In this document: positions 19,732 through 29,925 of the stretch, in pieces | Position numbering within the stretch: position 1 is the stretch's first letter | Layout: each line of letters opens with the position of its first letter | Assembly: GCA_963702995.1 (NCBI GenBank) | Contig: OY969783.1 | Location: 4,464,001 to 4,528,000 of the forward strand | Direction: 5' to 3' | DNA length: 64,000 nt | From: MFD04580-c1 sp963702995 | GTDB lineage: Bacteria > Planctomycetota > Phycisphaerae > Tepidisphaerales > Tepidisphaeraceae | Position numbers and translations under genes: made by a program | Notes under the pieces: generated by a model | What the model was told of the DNA's origin: nothing | Databases searched by the model: none | The model's input: only the letters and a program-made list of their open reading frames with translations

Positions 19732-20402
19732 ATGGCTCAACTCACTTCGCCCATCAAGCTGGTCTGCTTCGACCTCGGCGGCGTCCTGATTCGCATCTGC
19801 CGAAGCTGGGCTGAGGCGTGTTCGCGCGCCGCGATCGCGCTTCCGCCGGGCCTGGCCGACTTGACGGACCCGGTCATTGCGGTCCGACTCGGGGCGCTGA
19901 ATCACGACCACGAGGTCGGTTTGATCAGCGCGCAGGAGTTTGACGGCCGCGTCGCCGCGCTGATCGGCGCCGAGCCCGCCCAGGTCGAGGCGGCCGCCGC
20001 GGCTTGGCTTCAGGGGCCTATGCCGGCGCGGCGGACCTGCTGACACGCCTCGGCGAAGGGGCCGGGCCGTTCCACACCGCGTGCCTCTCCAACACCAATC
20101 GCCGCCACTGGCGGATGATGGTGACGCCCGGCGCGCACCACTTGCCGCTCGATCGGCTCTGGCGACGCTTCACCAGCTTCGAGATCGGCGCGATGAAGCC
20201 GTCCCCCGACGTCTACCGCCACGTCGAAGTCGCGGCCGCCGTCGAGCCGCGCGAGATCCTCTTTTTCGACGACAACGCCGCCAACATCGCCGCCGCCCGA
20301 GAAGCCGGCTGGGCCGTCGAGCGCATCGATTCCGACGGAGATCCGGTGAAGCAGATCAGGGAGAAACTGTCGTCGGAGGAAATGCTGAAGGCTGAAGGCT
20401 GA
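19732..20402 (+). CDS. HAD-superfamily hydrolase (frameshift near 20014)
   Basis: A haloacid-dehalogenase-like phosphatase of subfamily I: motif I FDLGGVLI (note Gly where many have DxD), motif II CLSNTN, motif III Lys in GAMKPSPDVYRH and motif IV ILFFDDNAANIAAAREAGW. The N- and C-terminal halves are in different frames; one missing G in the run at 20013-20016 joins WLQG to AYAGAADLLTRLG. Full length is 223 residues. An alternative start ATG 19663 overlaps the deaminase stop (ATGA), which would couple the two genes. Substrate unknown. The 3' end runs into the repeat array. Confidence 0.75.
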
Positions 20403-20542
20403 AGGCTGAAGGCTGAATGCTGAATGCTGAATGCTGAAGGCTGAAGGCTGAATGAAAAGACCATGAACCAACGCCGAACTGCATCGGCCGCATTCAGCAT
20501 ATTCAGCATTCATCATTCAGCATTCCAGCATTCAGCATTTCC
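20385..20542. repeat. Composite GCTGAAG / ATTCAGC heptamer array
   Basis: Left half: tandem GGCTGAA and TGCTGAA units. Right half from about 20493: complementary TTCAGCATTCA units. The array fills the gap between two convergent genes and can form a long hairpin, so it may terminate transcription from both sides. Confidence 0.75.
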
Positions 20543-21468
20543 TCACCACGGTTTCCTCACCGCCCCCTCACCCCCCGCTCCCTGGCCGCCGCCGAAGGCG
20601 TCGAGCGAGCGGCCCTGGGTGAACTGGATTGTCCCGCCGCGGGAGTAGTCGTACTTCTCGAGCAGCGCCCGGATGTCCTGCTCGCGGCGCGCCGGGTTGG
20701 GTGCGTGGAGAGAATCTCCGCGTGCTGCCCGCCGAGCGACTCGAGCACCTTCATCACCCCGATCATCTCACGCGGGTCGTAGCCCGCCTCGGCCATGTAT
20801 TGCAGGCCCTTCGCATCCGCCTGGCTTTCATCCTCGCGGCCGTAGGCGAGCTGGCGCATCTGGATCGACGCCTGCGCCGCGATCGCCTCGACCTGCCCGT
20901 GCCGATCGCCCGACGCGCCGATGGCGACGCCCGTGGAGATGGTCTGGCCGAGCTGGCTCTTTTCGATCTGCTGCGCCGAATGCCGGCAGATGACATGGCC
21001 CGTCTCGTGCCCCAGCACGCCGGCAAGCTCCGCCTCGTTCGACAGCCGTTCGAACAACGCGCGGGTGATGAAGATCTGGCCCCCCGGCAGGGCGAAGGCG
21101 TTGACGGTCCGCGGGTCGTCGAGCAGGTGGTACTGGAAGTGCCCGGCGTACGGGCTGCGCGCCGGCTCCCCGGCGGCCGCCAGCCGCGCCCCGACTTCGG
21201 CGACCAGCGCCGCCCGCGGGTCCGACGCCGGGATCGCCCGCCCCATCGCGGCCGCCATCCGAGGCGCCGCGTCGATCCCCAGCGTGATCTCCTGCGCCGG
21301 CGTCATCGTGATGTGCTGCGACTCGCCGGTGACCGGGTTCACCTGGGTATGGGCCGCGTAACGAATCACGCCGAAAATGATCACAATCAGGCCGACGACC
21401 CACGAGGCATGAAAGCCGTACCGCGGGCCGCCGCCGTAGCCGTAATTGTCGTTCCCGAAAAGCCCCAT
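20543..21468 (-). CDS. M48-family zinc metallopeptidase (frameshift near 20697)
   Basis: A membrane-anchored peptidase of the HtpX/Oma1/BepA type. Start MGLFGNDNYGYGG, then a membrane span (WVVGLIVIIFGVIRYAAH). The catalytic motif is LGHETGHVICRHSAQQ (HExxH) with a downstream DESQADAKGLQYM supplying the third zinc ligand Glu. The frame breaks after LSTHP; one missing A (T on the plus strand, 20697-20698) restores NPARREQDIRALLEKYDYS to the stop at 20543. Full length 308 residues. Glycine-rich N- and C-terminal tails are unusual but common in large-genome planctomycetes. Role in outer-envelope quality control is inferred from the family. Confidence 0.85.
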
Positions 21469-21664
21469 GGCGTCCCTCGTCCTTATTCGTCGGCCGCACT
21501 CCGTGGGTAGGGGCCGCACTGTGGTCCGCGCGTCGCCCGGCCCACTGGTGGAGCGGCATGTTGCCCAAATCAGCGGAAGGCCCCGTGGCGGACGGCGCGG
21601 TCCCTATCTCCGTCGTCTTGCTTTCAGCGCCTCTCGCATCCGCAACATCCAGCGGAACGAACCG

Positions 21665-22438
21665 CTAGATTCGCAGCGTCGGGCCCGGCCGGGTGGGCGC
21701 CGCCAGCGTCTCGCGGTGCAGCCGCCGGGCGGTGTCCGAGAGCTTCTGGTGCGCCAGCTCGCAGGCGTAATCGACGGTGATCGTCGTCCGATAGGCCTCG
21801 ATCCGCGCGACCGAGCCCGGCGTCGCATCGGCGGCCGCCAGGAACGGCGCGTGCAGCCGCTCCCAGAGCGCCATCACCTCGCCGAAGGTCTGCGTCGATC
21901 CCTTCCTCGCCCCTGGCGGCAGTTCATCGGCGGGCAGGACGACGCTCCCCTTTGGCGCCAGGCGCATCAGCTCTTCCAGTGATCGCGGGGTTGCCGAAGG
22001 GAGCCGCGCGTCGTCGGATGGAACGATGACAACGACCGGCCCAATGGAGGTCGGGAAGGCGGCCGCCAGGAACGTGTCGACGTAGAGCTTCAACTCCCGC
22101 TGGAGGGCTCGAACCGCGATCGACGGCGCGACCGAGCCCCACCCGGCGACGAGGAGCTGCCCATGCGGATAGTTTTCGACGACGTGCCGCGCGTCGATCT
22201 GTTCCTCGGGTGTCTCCGCGATCAGGTCGAGGCAGACGGCCCCTTCGCCGCATCGCTGGCGGCGCTGCCGTCGCGCTTCCTGGAGGGGGAGATAGAGGCG
22301 TGAAAGGGTGTCCCAGTCGCGCGCTTCCCACGCGGCGTCCTCGGCCGACGCGAGCGAGCGCTCGGCGTCGAGGTACTCCATCGCCATCAGTTGCGCCTGC
22401 CCCGTTTCACATAGCGCTTGCAGCTCCGCGGAAGTCAT
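21665..22438 (-). CDS. Conserved-looking hypothetical protein
   Basis: A 257-residue soluble protein. The first 70 residues are helical and Ala/Glu-rich (MTSAELQALCETGQAQLMAM, SLASAEDAAWEARDW), resembling a TPR-like helix-turn. A beta-alpha region follows (GQLLVAGWGSVAPSI, GPVVVIVPSDDAR), then a helical end. No known motif or signal peptide. A promoter-like TACAAT box (22446-22451 on the minus strand) lies 7 nt before the ATG with CTGACA/TGACAA 17-18 nt upstream, so it is clearly expressed as an independent unit. The function is unknown. Confidence 0.65.
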   Translation of the reverse strand: MTSAELQALCETGQAQLMAMEYLDAERSLASAEDAAWEARDWDTLSRLYLPLQEARRQRRQRCGEGAVCLDLIAETPEEQIDARHVVENYPHGQLLVAGWGSVAPSIAVRALQRELKLYVDTFLAAAFPTSIGPVVVIVPSDDARLPSATPRSLEELMRLAPKGSVVLPADELPPGARKGSTQTFGEVMALWERLHAPFLAAADATPGSVARIEAYRTTITVDYACELAHQKLSDTARRLHRETLAAPTRPGPTLRI

Positions 22439-22445
22439 GGGGAGG

Positions 22446-22475
22446 ATTGTACGATTGGCCCGACAGGTTTGTCAG
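22446..22475 (-). promoter_or_regulatory. Candidate leaderless promoter of the hypothetical gene at 21665-22438
   Basis: Minus-strand TACAAT at 22446-22451 and TGACAA at 22469-22474 with 17 nt between them. The start codon follows the -10 box by 7 nt. Confidence 0.5.
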
Positions 22476-22666
22476 CCGGCGAGCGAAGCCGAGGGTCCGC
22501 GCCGGGACCAGCGCGATCCCCAGTCGATGCCCAGCGAGCCGCGACCGTGAGGGAGCGGTTGGGATGCCCTGTCGCGGGGCGTTCGGTCGGCGATCGCGGA
22601 CCATTCGGCTCGGGTACCGGACCGCTTCCTGACGGGCGCGGCTCGTGCATCTCTTTGGGTCGGACG

Positions 22667-23550
22667 TCAGGCTTTACGCCGCGCGGCCAAGACCCGGTCG
22701 CGGCCGCCGAAATCTTTCAGGAGCTTGGCTTCCTCGAACGCGGCGTGGGCGGCGATCAACTCCATCCCCGCCGGGCCTTGGTCATAGGCGATCTCCAGGT
22801 AGATCCGCCCGCCGGGGACGAGCCGGGCGGCGCTTCGTCCAGGATGCGGCGATGGAGCGTCAGCCCGTCCAGGCCGCCGTCAAGGGCCACCAGCGGCTCG
22901 TACTCGCGGACGCTCCGGTCGAGCGACGCGATCTGGCCGGTGGGGATATACGGCGGGTTGGAGACGATCACGTCAAACGGCAGGGCATCCACGCGGCCGA
23001 CCAGCGGCTCGTACAAGTCCCCCTCTTCCACGCTCACGCGATCGGCGAGCTTGAGCCGCTCGATATTGCGGCGTGCGACCGCGACGGCCGCCGGGCTGAT
23101 GTCGGTGGCGAAGACGTTCGACGCCTTCAGGTGGTAGGCGATGGCGGCCGCGATGCAGCCGCTGCCGGTGCAGAGGTCCAGCACCCGCGGCGCTTCCAGC
23201 CCGCTTTGAATCCGCGCCGTCTGGAGGAGGTTCTCGACAAGCGTCTCGGTATCGGGTCGCGGGATCAGCACGTCGCGATTGACGTCAAAGTCGAGATTGA
23301 AGAAGTGGGCGCGGCCGGTCAGGTAGGCGATTGGCTCTTCTTCGGTCGCGCGCTTCACCAGGTCGCGATACCCCGCAAGCTCCTCATCCGAGAGCGGCCG
23401 ATCGTAGCGCGTGTAGAGCTGAATCCGGGGAAGGGAGAGGACGTGAGCGAGCAGCCGTTCGGCGGAGAGCCGCGGCGAGTCAACTTCTTTGCGGGTGAAG
23501 AAGGCGGTGGTCCATTCGAGGATCCGCCGAACCGTCCATGTTTCGGCCAT
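22667..23550 (-). CDS. prmC: Peptide chain release factor N5-glutamine methyltransferase (frameshift near 22831)
   Basis: PrmC methylates the Gln of the GGQ motif in release factors with SAM. Visible are the N-terminal helical domain (WTVRRILEWTTAFFTRKEVD), RPDTETLVENLL, the SAM site VLDLCTGSGCIAAAIAY and the catalytic NPPY in VIVSNPPYIPTGQIA. After RRILDEA the frame is lost; one missing base near 22829-22835 restores ARLVPGGRIYLEIAYDQG and an end at 22667. Full length 294 residues. A TACAAT box 8 nt before the ATG suggests a leaderless start. Confidence 0.88.
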
Positions 23551-23584
23551 GTGCGCGGATTGTAACGGAGCCCCTCGCTCATTC

Positions 23585-23757
23585 GTAGGGCAGGCACCGC
23601 CTGCCGCAGTTGTTGCTCCGTCCCGTCGAATCGATTCCGTAGGGCGTGGTTCACCACGCCGCTGGGGCTGTGGCGTGGTGAACCACGCCCTACGCGGCTG
23701 GCCCCGCCGCAGGGCACGCACCGCGTCGCGATGCGTGCCCTGCAAACGCGCGCCCGG
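23585..23757. repeat. Palindromic CGTAGGGCGTGGTTCACCACGCC element
   Basis: A perfect 23-bp inverted repeat occupies 23638-23660 and 23672-23694 with an 11-nt loop. It is flanked on the left by CGTAGGGCAGGCACCGCCTGCC and on the right by AGGGCACGCACCGCGTCGCG-ATGCGTGCCCTGC, both small palindromes of the same CGTAGGGC type. These look like a nested cluster of short mobile or structured elements. Confidence 0.75.
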
Positions 23758-26083
23758 CTACGTTCGAGCCGGGCGATCGATGTTGGCGCGGGACGGGCCG
23801 CCGTTGGTTGACGTGACTGGGTTGGCCACCGCGGCGGCGGCCGCCTCTTTCAAGGCGACCATCGCCTGTTCAGCCATCTTGTCCGACAGCTCCTTCAGCG
23901 CGCCGGTTTGGCCGTTGCCTGTGGCGGCGAAGTTGAAGCCGGACTTCTCGGCGACCATCAGGCCGATGAGCGTCCCGAGCAGCCCTTGGCCGCCGGCGGC
24001 CGCCGAGGTGCCATCGCCGCCCGAGCCGCCGCCCCCGGCGACGAACATGTGCGCCGGCACCAGCGGTTGCTGGCTCTTGGATAGGTGCTCGGCCACCAGC
24101 GCCAGTGCGTAGAGCCGCGGGTCGCCGAAGCTGCCGATTTTCTGCATCAGGACCGACGCCTCAGAGACCAATCTGCAGCGTCCGCTGGCTTTCGCCCTTG
24201 CCGGCGAGGATCCGCTGCTCGCTTTCCGCCTTGGCGGTGACGACCATCTGCTCGGCCTGGCGGCGCGAGCGTTCGAGGTCGGCCTCGGCCATGACGATCT
24301 GCTGCTGCGCCTGCTTGCGGGCACGGGCCAGGTCGGCGTCGCCCTGGTTCTCGGCGATGCGGATCTGCACGTTGGAGTTGGTCAGCTCCGCCTGCTTGGC
24401 GGCCAGCGCTTCGGCCTCCTTGAGGGTGCGCAGCTTTTCCGACGCGGTACGCTGCCGCTCGAAGGTTTCAAGCTGCTCGATGCTGAGCTGGCGGATGCGG
24501 AGCTGTTCGAGCAGCGTTTCGATCTTGCCGCCGGCCTCCTCGGTATCGGGCTTGCCGATGAGGACGTCTACGCACTCGATGTCGAACTCCTGAAACCGGG
24601 CCTGGAGCGTCTTGCGCGCCTCCAGTTGGATCTGGTCGCGGTCATGAAGCAGCTCGAGCATCGTCTTTTTGTGGGCGATGTCGCGGAAGTAAGCGCTGAG
24701 CATCGGGTCGAGCGTCTGGGTGATCAGCCGCTTCACGTCGCCGAAGCGCTGGATGACGCTGGGGGCCTTCATGTAGTCGATGTGGACGACCACGCTGAGC
24801 GGCAGGTCCGGCTCGTAGGCGTCCTTGGTGACCAGGGCGATGCTCTCGAGGTTCTCGTCGTACTTGTGGCTCTCGGATTTGCCGGTGACCCAGTGGAGCA
24901 CGAAGTTGGTTGTCGGCACGAAGATGATCTGCCCGGCGTAAGTGTTGAACGGGTACTTGCCGGGGCCGAACGGTTTGTCCCAAACGCCGCGCTCGCCCCG
25001 GGCGACGCGGTCGCCGTGGCGGAAGGTGTCGCCGGAGACGTCTTTCCCGACTGGCCCGCAGTAGCTCACCACCACACCGACGTACCCAATCGGCACGACG
25101 GTCTTGGGGATGATTTCCAGCGTGGCGAACCAGCGGTTGATGAAATAGGTGCCGTCGGTGAGCGGGACGTATTGGCGCCCGCGCCGCCCGCCGGCCGCCA
25201 GGAAGGCTTCGGGGTCCTGGAAGTTGTTGTGGTAGTTCCCGTCGTTCGCGTCGTTGCCGACCGACGGCGCGATGATCTCGCCGGGCGCGAGGCTCGGCCC
25301 GTCGTGGACGGTCACGATGCCGATCGAGTCCACCACGATCTGCCGCGAGGGCATCAGCGGGTCGGGCGCGGACATCAGCTCCCCGATCACCACCGGGCTG
25401 AAGCCGTTGACCTCCCGCAGCTCCTTCTGCCAGCCGAGCAGCCGTTCCAACTCGGCCCGCCCCTGCGTATTGAGATGGAAGACGACGTCTTCGGTGATGA
25501 CAACAAAGAGGGCGAGGTTGATCGCATAGACGCCTTCACGCAGGATCTCGCGCTGGCGGCCGCGTTGGCCATACCCCTTGCGGTCGCTGTTGCCCACCTT
25601 GCCAAGGAAGCGCAGCGCGTCCTGGAAGTTGTTGGAATCGACCACGCGGGCGAGGGTCTGGCTCGGCTGCAGCGGCCCGCCGTCGCGGGCGTAGACGTAG
25701 CCGACCTTCCCCTGCGGAATGGTCACCAGCGGCACCTTGTGGATGCGGTACTGCCATCGCCAGATGAACGGATGGATGCCGCCGCGGAGCAGGTTCGCCT
25801 GGAAGCCGGCCTCGCCGTCGATGGCGATGATGTGCCCTTCCTTGACCGAGCCGGCGTGGCTCCAGAGCTTCTCGACGATGCCGACGCGATCATTAGGGAT
25901 GTACCGAATCCCCAGCCCGCCGATGACCAGCAGGAACAGCCCGGCGAGCAGCGCGAGGGTCGCGATCAGGCCCCACGGGATGTCGCCGTCGCCAAGCGTC
26001 GCCAGGTGCGGCAGCAGCCGCGGCGCCGCGTCGAGCCCGAAATGCGATCCGGCGGCCGACGCCGCCAAAGTTCCCCATGCCAT
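23758..26083 (-). CDS. Large SPFH/band 7 (flotillin-like) protein, frameshift near 24164
   Basis: SPFH proteins form membrane-bound scaffolds. The start MAWGTLAASAAG has GAGGAG about 8 nt upstream. A membrane span follows (IATLALLAGLFLLVIGGLGI), then an SPFH-like core (VGYVGVVVSYCGPVGKDVSG, GIVTVHDGPSLAPGE) and a long Ala/Glu/Gln-rich coiled coil (about residues 520-640). The frame ends at RTLQIGL; a two-base deletion or one-base insertion in the CTCT context at 24161-24170 hides the continuation SEASVLMQKIGSFGDPRLYA, which ends at 23758 with a Gly-rich tail. Total about 774 residues. The biological cargo is unknown. Confidence 0.75.
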
Positions 26084-26374
26084 GGTCGAACTCCTCGCCC
26101 CGTCGTGCGGAAATGGGCTGCTCTCGCCGCTCCGGACTGACTCGGCGCTTCGGCCGAGTCGCTGTGGCGATCGTTTCGCCTCGGCAAGCGTCGGCGCTAG
26201 AGCGTCGTGCCTGCCGGTCGGAGCCGAAAATCATCAAATGCCTGCGAAAGTCCCATCTGCCCAACGTGAGCAATGTCGTTGAAAAGCATAACGCTTCCGG
26301 CAATCGCGGGCGAGGCGGCCACGCTTCCCGCTCTTTGCGGTAATAGCCTGACGAAACGAGGCTTAGGCATCGGT

Positions 26375-28221
26375 ATGTGGAGATTGACATTTTATAGTCG
26401 CGCGCGGCTGCCGAAGTGGGCTCTGGCCGTGGTTGCACTGGCGCTCCGCGCGTCGCCAGGCGCGGCAAGATGTGACCCATCCGCGCCCGGCGGCACAGCG
26501 GGGGCTCCCACCACGCAGCCGGCATTCCGCGACACCCGCATGGATACGTGGCCGGCCACCGACGGCCTGGGCCGCGTGCTCCCGGGCGAGAAGGAGTGTG
26601 GCCCGCCGCGGCCGGGGAAGTTCGTCGGCGTCTTCTACTTTCTTTGGCTGGAGGGGCGCGCCGATCAACCGGTCTACGACCTTTCGCAGATGCTTCTTCA
26701 GAGCCCGACAGGCCCCGCGCTGGGCCGCGCGGCGCCTTCCATTGGTGGGGCCGCCCGTGGATGGGGTACTACCGGAGCGACGACGAATCCGTCATCCGCC
26801 GGCACGCGCAGATGCTCGCCGATGCGGGCGTGGATGCCATCTTTTGCGACGTGACCAATGCCTTGACGTACGACAAGACGCTCATGACGCTCTGCCGCGT
26901 GTTCGAACAGGTCCGCAAAGAGGGCGGCCGCACGCCGCAGATCGCCTTCATCACCCATTCGGCGCACGAGCGGGTGGTTCGCCACCTGTACGAAAGCTTT
27001 TATGCGAAGAAGCTCTACCCCGATCTCTGGTTCCAGTGGAAAGGGAAGCCGCTGCTCCTTTCGTCGCAGGAGGGGCTGGACGAGACGATCCGCGGCTTTT
27101 TTACGTTTCGGGAATCGTGGGCGTGGACGTCGCCCAAGGATTGGTTCGGCGACGGCCGCGATAAATGGGCCTGGCTCGATCACACGCCTCAGCAGCCGGG
27201 GTGGCATGAATCGCGCGAGAAACCGGAGCAGATCTGCGTGGCGGTCGCCGAGCATCCGGTCAGCAACATCGGCCGCAGTTTTCACGACGGCCACGAGCCG
27301 CCCCCTGAGGCCGCCGACCCGGCCCACGGGCTCCACTTCGCCGAGCAGTGGAAGCGCGCGCTGGACGTTGACCCCGAGCTGATCTTCGTCACCGGTTGGA
27401 ATGAATGGGTGGCGCAGCGGTTCATCAAGACAGGCGGCCGCGGCGCCGGCACGATGCTGGGGCGGAAGCTCACCGATGGCCAGAGCTACTTTGTTGATAC
27501 GTACAGCGAAGAATACAGCCGCGATATCGAGCCCATGCGCGGCGGCCATGGCGATGCCTTTTATTATCAGCTAATCGCCAACATCCGCCGGTTCAAAGGC
27601 GTGCGGCCGCTCGAGCGGGCATCGGCCGCAAAAACGATCGACATGACCCCCAACGCCGCCGATTGGGCAGACGTTCGCCCGGAATATCAAGATGACCTGT
27701 TCGACACGGCCCGGCGCGATCACCCGGCGTTCGGCCGCGCCACCGGCGAGCCTGAGCGATACATCGACACCAGCGGCCGCAATGACCTGGATGGGATGAA
27801 GGTGGCCCGCGACGCCAACTTCGTCTATTTCTACGTCCGTACCCGCGAGCCCCTCACTCTGCCGGCGGCCGCCGACGAAAGTTGGATGCGGCTCCTGATC
27901 GACATCGACCAAAACCCCAGCACCGGCTGGAACGGCTATGACGTGTTGATCAACCGGACGCGCCCCGCCCCCGGCGTCTGTTCCGTCGAGGCCAGCGCCG
28001 GCGGCCAAACCTGGAAGCCGATCGGCCAGGCCCGCTTGGTCACAAGCGGAAATGTCCTGCAGATTGCCGTGCCGCTCGCCCTCATCTCCCCTGAGCGCCG
28101 CCCGCTCAGCTTCGACTTCAAGTGGACCGACGGCATCCCCCCTGACGCCGACATGATGGACTTCATCGATAAAGGCGACGTCGCCCCCAACGGCCGCTTC
28201 AATTACCGGTGGGGCGAATAA
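26375..28221 (+). CDS. GH71/99-like glycoside hydrolase with C-terminal sugar-binding-like domain (frameshift near 26725)
   Basis: The start MWRLTFYSRARLPKWALAV is a likely signal peptide. Then KFVGVFYFLWLEG and, after one missing C at 26725-26726, LGPRGAFHWWGRPWMGYY continue as in proteins annotated GH71/99-like. VTNALTYDKTLMTLCRVFEQ, LWFQWKGKPLLL and FVTGWNEWVAQRF (candidate acid, Glu in WNEW) form the rest of the barrel. Residues beyond about 450 (FDTARRDHPAFGRA, FVYFYVRTREPL, LLIDIDQNPSTGWNGYD) resemble a CBM9-like beta domain. Full length 615 residues. The glycan target is unknown. Secreted location is inferred. Confidence 0.7.
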
Positions 28222-28509
28222 GGATGAAGGAGGGGAGGAATAAGGATGAAGGATGAGGGCGAAGGATGAAGGAGGGGAGGAATAAGGATGAAGGATGAAG
28301 GCGAAGGATGAAGTTAAGAAGAGCGACGCGGTCCTCTCTTTCTTAATCCTTCATCCTTCTCTTCCCTATGAGGCGTAAGGATGAAGACGAAGGTGAAGGA
28401 TGAAGCGAAGATGAAAACGCCGCCGTCCCTCTTCTCTTCATCCTTCTGCTTCATCCTTCATCCTTCTCTTCATCCTTCATCCTTCTCTTCTCCCCCTTCA
28501 TCCTTTGAT
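28222..28509. repeat. Composite AAGGATGA / TCATCCTT array
   Basis: About 290 nt of degenerate GAAGGATGAAGG units followed by CCTTCATCCTTC units, in the gap between two convergent genes. It can form an extended hairpin. No gene is supported; peptides like FILHPSS in any frame are artefacts. Confidence 0.75.
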
Positions 28510-29655
28510 TCAATGCGTCTGGTCGTAGTGGTGGCGGAGGATGTCTTCGCCGAAGTCGTTGGCGGCGTCGCGCCAGACGGTGTGGATGTGGTTGGCGTTG
28601 TTTTGGGTGTCGTCGAATTCGACCAGGAAGGTCGGGCCGTGGAGGCGGTAGTAGTGGCCGACGCCAGGCTCGATGCCGCCCGCCCATGAGAAGTAGACCT
28701 TCTCCCAGCCGGCCTGCTCGATCTGCTTGAGGTCAATCTCGGCCAACTCCGGCCGCAGGCGGTTGGCGTACCACTTCACGAGCGTCTGGAGCGTCTGCTT
28801 CGAGCCGCTCGACATCTCGCCGAAGGGAACGCCCTTGGGGTCGCCCGGGGCGGCCTTGCGCGAATTGCCGGTGATGACCTCCTTGGGGGCTTCGGCCATG
28901 ATGATCGCCGTCTTCCGCTGCGCCTCGGTCAGGGACTTGACGAGCGTGCGGCCCATGTCCTCTTCGACGCTCAGGACGCGAAGGCCTTTGCGGGGCCCTT
29001 CAAGCACTTCGGCGGGGTTGGTCCCGAAGAAGATCGGCCCGCCGGCCACGGCTTTGCCGCCGGCGATCGTGAAGTTCAGTGCCAGGTGGTGCCCCTCGAC
29101 GCGCCAGCCCCAGGTCTCGCTGGGCCCGGGCTTGCCGAAGATCGAGAAGTAATAGTTGTCGGGGTCGCGAACGGGGCCTTTCTTGCCGGCCTCCAGTTCC
29201 TTGAGCACCTGGTCGAGGCTCATGATCGACACGGCGGCCGCGTAGCCGCGCTGGCTCAGGCCGGAGCTGAGAAAGGCGTGGCCCAGGTCCTTCTGCGGGG
29301 GCGTCATGTCCTTCCAGGGAAGGCCTTTTCGTTCGCGGGGGATGAAGTGCCAATCGAACCGCTGTTCGTCTTTGAAGTCAAAGCCCGCTCGGGCCTGCTG
29401 CTCGGGCGTGAGGGACGCCCAGAAGCGCATGGCGTAATCGGCCATCTCGGCGGCCGCTATCTCGGCCGTGGCCGGCGTCGCGGTCGTGGTCGCGGCGATC
29501 GACGCGGGCGCCTCGGCGGCAAGCGCCGAGGGGCCGAAGAGGCCGTCCGCCCGACCGCCCCAGGCGGCCAGTCCGACGCCAGCGGCCAGGGCGAGCGCCG
29601 CAAGATGCTTCCGCCCCTGCCGGGGCGCGGCGGGGGGAGTGAGAGTCTGTTTCAT
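28510..29655 (-). CDS. DUF3500-family exported protein
   Basis: A 381-residue protein with an N-terminal signal region (KHLAALALAAGVGLAAW). The DUF3500 pattern is seen in WHFIPRERKGLPWKDM, YYFSIFGKPGPSETWGWRVEGHHLALNFT and the C-terminal YFSWAGGIEPGVGHYYRLHG ... HIHTVWRDAANDFGEDILRH. Several conserved His and Trp suggest a metal- or ligand-binding site, but the family has no assigned function that I can rely on. The neighbour on the left is convergent across the repeat array; sodC is divergent. Confidence 0.8.
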   Translation of the reverse strand: MKQTLTPPAAPRQGRKHLAALALAAGVGLAAWGGRADGLFGPSALAAEAPASIAATTTATPATAEIAAAEMADYAMRFWASLTPEQQARAGFDFKDEQRFDWHFIPRERKGLPWKDMTPPQKDLGHAFLSSGLSQRGYAAAVSIMSLDQVLKELEAGKKGPVRDPDNYYFSIFGKPGPSETWGWRVEGHHLALNFTIAGGKAVAGGPIFFGTNPAEVLEGPRKGLRVLSVEEDMGRTLVKSLTEAQRKTAIIMAEAPKEVITGNSRKAAPGDPKGVPFGEMSSGSKQTLQTLVKWYANRLRPELAEIDLKQIEQAGWEKVYFSWAGGIEPGVGHYYRLHGPTFLVEFDDTQNNANHIHTVWRDAANDFGEDILRHHYDQTH

Positions 29656-29925
29656 GATCCTTCCTCGTGTTCCTGTTGTTCGTACGGCGCCGTTGACGAC
29701 GGGCCGGGGATCGCGCTCACAGGAAGGGGAGCGCGCCGAGCCTGGCGAATCCGCCGCGGGGTCGCCGCTTCATACCGCCGCCGGATTCGCGAGTTGCGTC
29801 GGTTCGACGCCGCTCTCTAAGATATCGCCACGACGACCGCCTGTGGTGCGGCGTCGGCCACGGGCGGATCGACATTCATCCGTCGCGCTTCGCCCGGCCT
29901 TGAACCCTCTCTCGGAGAACCCGCC

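Noticed and set aside
22450..22640. Short frames near prmC reading EPRPSGSG-like peptides
   Set aside because: They are translations of the dispersed CTTCCTGACGGGCGCGG repeat, which also occurs at 11375-11654.
28222..28509. Possible CRISPR array from repeated 8-12-nt units
   Set aside because: Units are too short, degenerate and contiguous, with no spacers and no cas genes in the window.
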